Part shown: piece after piece, positions 8,979 through 16,712 of the stretch
Position numbering within the stretch: position 1 is the stretch's first letter
How the letters are laid out: every line of letters begins with the position of its first letter
Source: Actinomortierella ambigua
Taxonomy: Eukaryota > Mortierellomycota > Mortierellomycetes > Mortierellales > Mortierellaceae
Length of the DNA stretch: 18,753 nucleotides
Assembly: GCA_016098155.1 (NCBI GenBank)
Contig: JAAAJB010000656.1
Span: forward strand, 1-18,753
Reading direction: 5' to 3'
Notes under the pieces: model-generated
The model's database searches: none
Told to the model about the DNA's origin: nothing
Seen by the model: the letters and a program-made list of their open reading frames with translations, nothing else
Translations under genes and position numbers: made by a program

Positions 8979-10382
8979 ATGGTTAGTAATCAACTATTTA
9001 GTTGTGTCTGTTGGACAAAGCCATGCTGTGCATGGGGCCTGCTTTTCTTGCTCCAGCAAATACACGTCTGGGCTCTGTCGAGTGAAGAAGTGTCGCGGCA
9101 ACGTTCAAAATCGTCTTAGCATGTTCTTTATTGTCCTTCATTGTGTCTTGCTACTCGTGAAAACTTGCAAGGAGGCCATCCTTCGAAGCCTCACTCTTGC
9201 ATTGCGTATCAAGGCAGAGGTGTCGACGCGAGAGGAAGAGGCGAGGTGAAGCCCACGAGTTCTTGTGCTTTGTCAATTTAACGCTTAGATATGTCGTCGA
9301 TCTCGTACTTGCTCTAGCTTAAGAACAGAATCAAAGGCGATTTAGTCGTGCCTCCAGTATACTCGGGAGCTCACTCGGAAAGACAGTGGCGTGATGACTG
9401 CTTGCAAGACTCGTTCGATCCTGCGCGCCAAAAGGATCTAATTCGTAAGTGGTGCCCTTTCGGGTTGTTGCAATGTTTTTTTTTTGTTATTCCATTCCAC
9501 TTGACTGTTGAGTGTAGACTCTTTGGATGTTGGCAACTTTGAGTGCAAGCGTGCTGGGGCGTCTTAGCAGTATGTCGCATGTCAGCATAGGAAAAATATC
9601 ATAATCAACAAAATCTTCTTATATGAGCTGGAGAAATATGGATTGGAGTGTCCTACGCTTTTCTCAATTCAACTTGCTGGGTGTTCAATGCGCTTTTGTT
9701 TATTTACGCAGTAGACATATAAGATATCGTCTTCGGAAAAGAAGGTGACATGACATTGAGGTAGCAGGCAAGGCCTCTCGAACCATCATCCTGCCCTCCA
9801 GTTTCGTTTTCCTTAGCAAGCCTGTGCATTGGCTGTCGAATCATTTGATGCATAATTGTACATGTTAGGTGGACCTGAAAGAGCTATGGCTAGTAGGGCA
9901 TGTACACTAATGACCCTACTAGGATTGCTACACCTCCAACAAAAAAAAAGGCGAGGACGAGGAGGATGCTGTCTCATTATATTCCGACAGAGACTCTCGA
10001 GTGGGACCATGCCGTATTTCACACCCTTACAAAGTCTGCCAGACAACTTCTCTTCCCAGCTTAAACGTGCTGGTGACGACGATTGACATAGATGAACGTT
10101 ATATAAACCGGTCATTTATGCCTTCCTATCTGCCATGACAGCACCCCAATGTTCCATTTTGATGAGCTTTGCCAACGACTTTTTCGACCCGTTCACGTCC
10201 TTCTGCTCAACATGGCAGATGAGAACAAGAGCACGGTTCACGTATAGAGACATAACACACTAAATCGAGGCGGGGGTTTGTCCTCGCAAGGCTGTGTCTT
10301 TTTAGGCCTAGATAATCTGTCGCACAGGGGGTGGGGTGAAAGGCCGGTGGGGAGCAGGTGTAAGAGGGGGGGGGAAGGAGAA

Positions 10383-10419
10383 GGCAATGCAATGCAATGC
10401 CCTCTCCTTCCTCTCCCTC
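10383..10419 (+). promoter_or_regulatory. ATGCAATGC repeat element and CT-rich leader of the Sel1 gene
   Basis: GGCAATGCAATGCAATGCC (10383-10401) carries overlapping CAATG units and is followed directly by a CT-rich block (CCCTCTCCTTCCTCTCCCTC) that ends about 40 nt before the proposed ATG at 10460. The 10-mer ATGCAATGCC at its end recurs exactly upstream of F-box gene C. It probably marks the core promoter or transcription start region; the binding factor is unknown. Confidence 0.5.
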
Positions 10420-10459
10420 GATTACATCCATTCACTCATTAATCACATTGTGCACCCAC

Positions 10460-10528
10460 ATGGTAAGAATCTAAAGCAGACGAGATTATTGTTGCTTCCC
10501 CACTTGGTTCACACACACACACCCTCAA

Positions 10529-10559
<31 letters not shown>

Positions 10560-11891
10560 GTTATCCAGGTGAGGCTAGACTACAACCCAGACAAACCTAA
10601 AGACTTGGTCGAGCTGTTCGACGCGGTTGAACATGACGACACCCCTACACAAGCACTGCTGGATCTAGCTCTAGGCTGCATTGGGAATAGCATGGTGCCC
10701 AACGGCTACAACATTGCCTTCTACTGCCTTCTCCAAGCAGCAAAGCGCGGCCATGTGGATGCACAACGACGGGTTGGAATCATGCTCTACAACAACTCTC
10801 TCAGCGCTGCCACCCACCCAGCCATGCACCTCCAACACCAGTGCCAGCACCTTGGGGCTGCTTTTTGGCTTCGCGAGGCTGCCACGCAAGGAAATTTGGA
10901 ATCAATGTACATTCTGGGCTCAATGTACGCCAAAGGCACCGGAGGAGCCCAGCTCGACCCTTTCCAAGCACGAACTTGGCTCACACTAGCAGCCGAACAA
11001 GGTCACTGTCCTTCGCAACATATGCTAAGTCAAATGTACGAAAGCCATGCCTTTAGTGGTGAAGGTGGAGATGGAAGTGGTGGTTGGGCCGATACCACCC
11101 CAGCATATACCCAGGATCGTCACTGCCATCATAGCAACAATGACCACAGCAACAACCACAACATCAACCACAGTAACAACGACGACAGTGACGAGATCCA
11201 AGCCGTCTACTGGCTTCGCCAAGCAGCCAACCAAGGCTTTCACGAGTCCATGTATCGTCTGGGCGAACGGCACTGGATGGGTCATGGTGTGGAACAGGAC
11301 GTCCGTCAAGCGATTGATCTGTATCAAACGCCAGCTCGAGCTGGCTATGCGGGGGCTCAGTACCGGCTGGCTTGGGCGTACAGCGTTGGGCAGGGTGTTG
11401 AAGCATGCGACGAAACAGCCCGAAAATGGTGCGCAGAAAGCGCTAAAAGGAACCATCTGCCATGTGGATTGGCCCTGGGACTCTTTTTCGAGCTAGGGCT
11501 TGGAGGTGCGCAGAACAACATGCAGGCCTTGGCCTGGTATCATCGGACTTCAGCTAGAGGCGTGGACGACGCCCAGCGTCACTTTGACTGTTTGGTCGCG
11601 AGGCATCGTTTTCTCCAACAAGAGGCGGTGTCCGGCGGCGAAGGCAATGGTGATGGCGAAGGTGGAAACGGGCCGAAGACAGATGAAAACACCACGGCTT
11701 GGTATCGCCGAGCTTTCGAGCAAGGGTTTGCAGCAGCTGCCTGCTGCCTCGGCGTGATATACGAGAAGGGGATGTTTGGTGTGTCTATAGATATTGACCA
11801 GGCCATGGATTGGTATAACAAGGGTGTGGAGCGAGGATGTCGACATCTCGAATCACGGATGAAGTACTTGAGAGGACGTGGGACGAGGTAG
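10460..11891 (+). CDS. Sel1-repeat protein (441 aa, two exons)
   Basis: Sel1-like repeats are TPR-related helical pairs that usually act as adaptor scaffolds. The main exon (10569-11891) carries about eight or nine units, recognisable by A.(Y/F)WL(R/L).AA.QG and Y.LG..Y..G.G: roughly residues 48-79, 97-132, 133-158, 210-244, 245-279, 281-316, 317-345, 376-412 and 413 to the end. A His/Asn/Asp-rich insert (about 183-210) splits the third and fourth units, and a Gly-rich insert (about 353-372) precedes the penultimate. The main exon has no in-frame ATG until about codon 42, after the protein-like sequence starts. I therefore propose ATG 10460-10462 as the whole coding part of exon 1, joined after an intron at 10463-10568 to GTG AGG (Met-Val-Arg). 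An alternative is ATG 10397 in the same frame, adding 21 residues encoded by CT-rich leader. No signal peptide, so probably cytoplasmic. Partner unknown. Confidence 0.88.
10463..10568 (+). other. intron directly after the start codon (106 nt)
   Basis: Donor GTAAGA at 10463 follows ATG directly. The acceptor TCCAG ends at 10568. A CTGAT branch-like site has its A at 10558, ten bases from the acceptor end, behind a (CT)14 tract at 10529-10556 that serves as the pyrimidine tract. Splicing puts the ATG in frame with the long Sel1 exon and solves the missing start. Predicted from sequence only. Confidence 0.75.
10529..10556 (+). repeat. (CT)14 microsatellite inside the intron
   Basis: Fourteen uninterrupted CT units, preceded a few bases earlier by a short CA run at 10510-10522. 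Its position just before the branch-like site makes it the polypyrimidine tract of the Sel1-gene intron. Confidence 0.95.
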
Positions 11892-12586
11892 ACTGTGGTA
11901 AAAGAAAAAGGGTGTATGTAGGCTGTTCAGCAAATGTGCGCACTAGTGGCTCGGCGTGTCATTCTACTTTGCGGTGTAGCCTAGTCGTCGAACGTTACCA
12001 ACTTGTGACAAAAGAGGTATTTAAAGGCAATGGTATCTTTGGAATCGTCATTGTGTCATCCGTGCCATGATCAAAGTACGGGCTGTATGCGTGGAGAACA
12101 GTATGTCAAGTGCCAATAAATCTGAGTGGGTGACATGGAGGAGGGGTGTGTGAGTGTGTGGCGAAGAGTGCAGACAAAGGATCGGTTGCACGTAAGCCCG
12201 TGCGTCTTGCTGGCATGCCAGTGTGGGCCCCCCTTTTTTTTGTCCTCTCCTGACAGCCTCCTTCAAGGGGAGACGGCTTTGAGCATGGACAAAAGCGTCT
12301 ATCTAATATGGAACTGTCTGTCTTTCTGTGCTACCATCGAAAACACACAACTCTCTACATACAGGCTGTGCGTCAATAAAAAAGACATATTGAGGAGACA
12401 GTGTAAAACAGACTGGGGCCGCGGTTGTTCCCTTCCTTACCCCTTTTGATTCGTAAGAATAGACGTTCTTTGAGCGCTATTGCTTGGCTCAAAGAGAAAG
12501 AGAGAAAGAGAAAGAAAGAGGCGAAGAAGTGGCACTGTGTGGACACACACATACAAATGCACGCGCACATCCCTCTCCCCTCCTTC
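11892..12586. other. intergenic, 3' flank of the Sel1 gene and upstream region of F-box gene C
   Basis: No gene is supported; open frames here are short and low in complexity. AATAAA strings occur at 12115 and in AATAAAAAAG near 12375. A long A/G-rich stretch (12493-12530, repeated GAAAGAGA) lies on the plus strand upstream of gene C. Confidence 0.5.
12115..12120 (+). terminator. candidate AATAAA poly(A) signal of the Sel1 gene
   Basis: First canonical AATAAA after the Sel1 stop codon, 223 nt downstream. A plausible but unproven 3' end signal. Confidence 0.35.
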
Positions 12587-12615
12587 GGCATGCAATGCCA
12601 TACAGTCCATATAAA
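12587..12615 (+). promoter_or_regulatory. ATGCAATGCC element and TATA box of F-box gene C
   Basis: GGCATGCAATGCC (12587-12599) has perfect 5-nt inverted arms (GGCAT/ATGCC) and contains the same 10-mer, ATGCAATGCC, as the Sel1 promoter. TATAAA follows at 12610-12615, about 160 nt before the ATG at 12774, and a CT-rich leader fills roughly 12620-12700. Together this is a plausible core promoter. Confidence 0.5.
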
Positions 12616-12773
12616 AAACCACTCTTCTTCTTTTTTTCATCCTTGTTCTCTTGGACCTTTTTCTTATCGCCTCCATTCTCATTTCAGTCCATTCGAATTC
12701 CCAATTCATTTTCATTCCTGTCCCCATTCCATTTAATCCAGCCACACAAACCCAGCAACAACATTCAGACGCC

Positions 12774-14573
12774 ATGTCTATGCAACAACGCCCTTTGGAA
12801 TTGCCAGAGCTACGGCGGCATATTGCCCAATATCTGGATCAGCCAACTCTCAAAGCCTGCACGCTTGTCAACAGATCCTGGCACAGTGAGTTCCAGCCCT
12901 TGGTCTGGCAGACCTTCCGCTTCTCGTCCCTGCTCCGTCGACCACTGTCCGACGCTGGTCTGGGCAGCATTAGCAAGTATGCCATCTACATCCGGCGACT
13001 TTGTGCACACTACCTGGATGACCACACCAAGATCCCGGCAGCCCTGCACAGCGTCCTCGCAAGGCAATGCCAGTCGCTGACCAGTTTGGACACAATCATC
13101 CCGAACGATGCAGAATGGCAGGTGTACACAGCGCTGATCGCGGTCAACAAACAGCTGCAACGGGTGCACCTCCGGAACCGACATGGTTTCAAGCAGTACA
13201 TCGCGGCCGATCAGCTCCCGCCCGTGTTGGTCGGCCATCAGCAGCTGCGTCTGCTTACCATTGATGGGTCCGTCTCGGTAGCGACCTTGCGCCAGATCCT
13301 AGAGACCGTGCCTTCTCTGGAGGAAATCCACATTGGCAGTGACATGGCCAACCCTCCCGCTCCCTTCTCGCCAATACCACCACCCATATCATCGCCATTA
13401 TCATCACCATCACCATCATCACCACCATCTCCACACCTTTCTTCTTTTGGGCCAGATGCCTCTACGCCTTCCCTTATGTTGGACATGATGAAAGCCATCA
13501 CCTCGAATCCTCCGTCGACCGCCCCAACCACCTCGTTGTTCAAGCTTCAGCGCCTCGACATTGACGACGTGTGCGAAGATCCAGCCATGGCAACCCTCCT
13601 CGCCCAATGTCCATACCTGGAGACGTTGCGACTACCCAATATGACGCGGCCTGTGTGCACGGCCCTATGCAAGATGTTTTCGATTCGCGGTCAATTCCCT
13701 CAGCTACGACGATTGACATTGTCGTCGGACAAGGTCAACCAACACCGGCGTCGAGCGGCGATTCTCGAGAGCGTGCCCCGACAGCAGCTGGTCCAAGTGG
13801 CGCTCTACACGGCAGGCTCGGACGAGATCCGTCAGTTGATCGACAGACAGAACCATAGCCTCGAGGATGTCTTTGTGCGCTCGGACGACCATGGCTTGGT
13901 GGTGGAGTTTTTGGCCCGGTGTCGAAGGCTGAAGCGGCTGTCCGTCGATGGCGACCGATTGGTCGATGTGCGACACTTGCTTGCAAAGACGTGGGTCTGT
14001 CAGGGGCTCGAGGTGTTTGATGTCGCGGTCGGCGTCGATCGGCAGTGCAAGGATGCGACCATGCTCGGCTATGCCGCAGCGGAGAAGGCTGGCTTTGCCG
14101 TGAAGAGGAGCTGTAGTCGTCGTCGAGAAGAGGAAGGAGGAGGAGGAGCAGGAGTAGGAGGAGCGGGAGGAACAGGAGGAAATGCAGAAGATCACCGTCG
14201 CATGGAGCACGAACAGGCCGAGATGCTATTCCTACAGCGGCTGGGGCAACTGATGCAGCTCCGGCAACTGGAGAAGGCTGTCGACAACTTCTTCCGACCC
14301 AAGGTGAGCAGCATGGATCTGAGCTGGCGACTGTCCAACGGACTGTTACTGTTGGCGGGTCTGTCGCAACTGGAACGGCTGCATCTCGGGTCCGAGCCCA
14401 CGCAGATCGGCGAAGCGGAACTATTGTTCATGAAGGTCCATTGGCCTCGACTGAGGCTGCTCAATTCATACAAGCCGTTGCCGAAAGAGGCTCGGGATTG
14501 GATCCGTGTGCACTGGCCTGGGTTGAAAGTCGACGAGGGGCTGTTTGCGCCCATCACACTATTGCCAGAGTGA
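12774..14573 (+). CDS. F-box/LRR protein C (599 aa)
   Basis: Predicted SCF ubiquitin-ligase substrate receptor. The open frame reaches back to 12651, but the first in-frame ATG is at 12774 (GCCATG), after a CT-rich leader and just before the F-box, so I start there. F-box at residues 7-47 (LELPELRRHIAQYL, then KACTLVNRSWH and PLVWQTF). The post-F-box segment is SKYAIYIRRLCAHY (67-80). LRR-like repeats run from about 155 to 415 with consensus VPSLEEIHIG and CPYLETLRL, broken by a Ser/Pro-rich insert at about 194-233. TWVC (406-409) replaces the PWVC of its relatives. A Gly-rich linker (about 450-470) precedes RLGQL (489-493). The C-terminal cap has HWP at 556-558 and 580-582. Single exon, unusually rich in Arg, Gln and Leu. 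Gene D starts 207 nt downstream in the same direction, which fits tandem duplication followed by divergence. Confidence 0.93.
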   Translation: MSMQQRPLELPELRRHIAQYLDQPTLKACTLVNRSWHSEFQPLVWQTFRFSSLLRRPLSDAGLGSISKYAIYIRRLCAHYLDDHTKIPAALHSVLARQCQSLTSLDTIIPNDAEWQVYTALIAVNKQLQRVHLRNRHGFKQYIAADQLPPVLVGHQQLRLLTIDGSVSVATLRQILETVPSLEEIHIGSDMANPPAPFSPIPPPISSPLSSPSPSSPPSPHLSSFGPDASTPSLMLDMMKAITSNPPSTAPTTSLFKLQRLDIDDVCEDPAMATLLAQCPYLETLRLPNMTRPVCTALCKMFSIRGQFPQLRRLTLSSDKVNQHRRRAAILESVPRQQLVQVALYTAGSDEIRQLIDRQNHSLEDVFVRSDDHGLVVEFLARCRRLKRLSVDGDRLVDVRHLLAKTWVCQGLEVFDVAVGVDRQCKDATMLGYAAAEKAGFAVKRSCSRRREEEGGGGAGVGGAGGTGGNAEDHRRMEHEQAEMLFLQRLGQLMQLRQLEKAVDNFFRPKVSSMDLSWRLSNGLLLLAGLSQLERLHLGSEPTQIGEAELLFMKVHWPRLRLLNSYKPLPKEARDWIRVHWPGLKVDEGLFAPITLLPE

Positions 14574-14780
14574 GGTGGAGGAATAATAACAATAAGATTC
14601 TAGCCTCATCTCTCTCTATCACTACCAGAATGAAGTACGAATTTTCCCAACTCTTGGCTATCCACACTCCTTTTCATGATTTCGCGCATATTATTGGCTT
14701 GTGTTCACTCTTTTCACGCCGCGCTCTCCTCATTCTTTCCCTCACTTTGATTGCTTTATCAATCATCACTCACAGCTCCC

Positions 14781-16712
14781 ATGGATCAAAATGTTTTCGA
14801 CATCCCAGAGCTAAGGTGCCTCGTAGCCCATTTCCTCGATCTTGATGGGCGGCGCGCCTGTGCATTGGTGAACAAGACGTGGCATCGCGACATTCAACCC
14901 CTGGTCTGGAAATCATTTACCATTCTCGAACCCACAGACAGAAAAATGACCAGGCTGGCCCTCTGGTCCGAGTTCCAGGCGCCCAAGTCAGAAAGAGACA
15001 AGCGCGGGGAGGAGGAGGAGGAGCGGGAGGCTGAGAGGTACGAGAGCATTCGCAAGCACGCCCATTTGATCCGACACCTTCGGCGTCACTACCGGGGTAC
15101 ATCGCGTCAACTGATGAAGGATATCATGAGGGTCTTCCTGGAGCACTGCCGACTGCTCCTTTCGTTCGAAGCAACATGTGTGTCGGATGAAGATTGGGGG
15201 CGGTGCAAACAGTTGGTTGGACGCAACCCAGGCTTGCGACAGGTGGGGCTCCGGAGCGACATGACTCCACCGGACATGGGTCGCGATATAATTGACCTAG
15301 CCTGTCATCATCCGTTGCGGTTAGCAGGCATGGCGAGCTTGCGTCGACTCGAACTCGGCTGCACAATCACGCTGGTCCCACTGGCCTGGTTGGCCGAGGC
15401 CTGCCCTGCATTGGAAGACCTCATCGTCGGTAGTATCATTGCTGGCTCCATGGAGTTTCCAAAAGACATGCCCCCGATGAACCATCTCGACTACGTCGAC
15501 CGAATCAATGGTGGGGACCAAAAGGACGAGAACCAAGAGGAGGATTACAAACTTTACACCGGAACGGCACACCCATCCCAGCATCATACGCAGGATCTGC
15601 CCTGGGGCCTGCAGAGACGGCTTGGGCTCAAGAAGTTCCACCTGGAGGGCGAGTGCGGTGAGAAGGAACTCGGAACGTTTCTCAAGCTCTGCCCGCTGTT
15701 GGAGACGTTGATTCTGGATGACATGCCGACCTATGTGCGCGACGCCGTCTGTCAGGTGATTCGCGATGGCCATCTGCCAAATTTGGCCTCGCTCGGGTTG
15801 GGCTCGGGTGAAGAGGACCCCGAGTTGCACTGGAGGGTGATACAGGCACTGCCTCCGCACACGATCAAGAATCTGCATTTCCAGGACATGACGGCACAGG
15901 ACGTCAATATGCTGATTGAGCGGCAGTACAGCAGCTTAGTGGACATCCATATTGATCTTGCGTATGATCATATACACGACATCTACAACGAGGATGGCGA
16001 CGACGGCTTTGTTGGTTTCGAGAACCTTGACAATGATTATGAATTCGGAGAAGCCGTCTGCAACATCTTGGCGTCATGTCCACGGCTCTGCGAGCTGACC
16101 ATTACGACAAAGTCGAACATGGCTATTGACATTCGACACTTGATTGCTAAACCTTGGGTCTGCAACGAGATGCATGCCTTGGAGCTCCCTGTGACGCTTC
16201 AGCACATGACCCAAGACCATCGCTTGTTTCGACACGCAGTGGCCGAAAAACATCAGGCAGCAGCAGAAGCAGAGGCAGAGGCAAAGGCGGCGACACCACC
16301 ACCATCCCCATCGTCACCTCCGTCTGGAGAAAATTACCAGTACCGACCATCCGTGCCGCTCGAAGAGTGGGAGAAATGCCAGGTGGTCTGGATGAAGCGT
16401 CTTGGCCAGCTTGACCGACTCCGCTTGTTGAACCTTGATAGCTACAATAGCACCCGGGATGTTGATTTCGAGATGGCAATGACGTGGACATTGAATCTTG
16501 GTCTGAAACACCTCAAGAACTTGACCTCCTTGGAGGACCTGATCCTTCCTAAGGGCCCATATTTTCAAGGCCTGCCTGAATGGAAGTTCATGAAGCAGCA
16601 TTGGCCTAAACTCCGGTCGTTTGTGGCCGAAACATGCATCTTAAACGAGTTCATAAGCTGGTGCGAAGAACATTGGCCTGAATTGAAGGTGGGAGACGAC
16701 TTACTGTGTTAA
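14781..16712 (+). CDS. F-box/LRR protein D (643 aa)
   Basis: Predicted SCF substrate receptor. The frame is open from a TTG at 14751, but the first ATG is 14781 (CCCATGG), directly before the F-box. F-box at residues 5-45 (IPELRCLVAHFL, then RRACALVNKTWH and PLVWKSF). An acidic/basic helical insert (about 64-88, with a run of Glu) is unique to this paralogue. Then come RKHAHLIRHLRRHY (91-104), DEDW (136-139) and LRR-like repeats (CPALEDLIV, CPLLETLIL, CPRLCELTI) to about 440. LIERQ is at 378-382 and PWVC at 458-461. The linker (about 490-525) is Ala/Glu-rich then Pro/Ser-rich. RLGQL lies at 540-544, and HWP at 607-609 and 631-633. Short tail ending LLC. Its TAA stop overlaps that of convergent gene E. 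No canonical AATAAA was found, and the 3' UTR must run into E. Confidence 0.93.
   Translation: MDQNVFDIPELRCLVAHFLDLDGRRACALVNKTWHRDIQPLVWKSFTILEPTDRKMTRLALWSEFQAPKSERDKRGEEEEEREAERYESIRKHAHLIRHLRRHYRGTSRQLMKDIMRVFLEHCRLLLSFEATCVSDEDWGRCKQLVGRNPGLRQVGLRSDMTPPDMGRDIIDLACHHPLRLAGMASLRRLELGCTITLVPLAWLAEACPALEDLIVGSIIAGSMEFPKDMPPMNHLDYVDRINGGDQKDENQEEDYKLYTGTAHPSQHHTQDLPWGLQRRLGLKKFHLEGECGEKELGTFLKLCPLLETLILDDMPTYVRDAVCQVIRDGHLPNLASLGLGSGEEDPELHWRVIQALPPHTIKNLHFQDMTAQDVNMLIERQYSSLVDIHIDLAYDHIHDIYNEDGDDGFVGFENLDNDYEFGEAVCNILASCPRLCELTITTKSNMAIDIRHLIAKPWVCNEMHALELPVTLQHMTQDHRLFRHAVAEKHQAAAEAEAEAKAATPPPSPSSPPSGENYQYRPSVPLEEWEKCQVVWMKRLGQLDRLRLLNLDSYNSTRDVDFEMAMTWTLNLGLKHLKNLTSLEDLILPKGPYFQGLPEWKFMKQHWPKLRSFVAETCILNEFISWCEEHWPELKVGDDLLC

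Larger units (their letters stand above)
8489..10382. other. 1.9-kb intergenic region between divergent genes
   Basis: Holds the upstream regions of gene A (minus) and the Sel1 gene (plus). It contains a 23-nt tandem repeat, an ATGCAATGC element with a following CT-rich tract (8801-8978), and small open frames of doubtful value. The frame at 9004-9249 has a small Cys cluster (C-x2-C-x7-C-x4-C), and the minus frame 9813-10115 opens near a TATATAA string; neither has further support. 9250-10380 shows nothing I can annotate. Confidence 0.5.

Noticed and set aside
9371..9440. Possible tRNA: GTTCGATCC box-B-like string near 9413
   Set aside because: The flanks do not form a T-arm stem, no matching acceptor stem exists at the expected distance, and no A box was found.
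9813..10115. Minus-strand frame of 100 codons near a TATATAA string
   Set aside because: No domain, no signal peptide and no CT-rich leader; the residue mix looks like random translation.
10336..10572. Open frame of 78 codons before the Sel1 gene
   Set aside because: Its sequence is the CT-rich leader, the proposed intron and microsatellites; it ends just at the splice acceptor and has no domain character.
12651..12773. N-terminal extension of F-box protein C with a hydrophobic, signal-like start
   Set aside because: The frame opens with TTG, not ATG, and translates the CT-rich 5' leader; the first ATG is at 12774, right before the F-box.
14751..14780. N-terminal extension of F-box protein D
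   Set aside because: Opens with TTG; the ATG at 14781 is directly before the conserved F-box start and matches the position in its paralogues.
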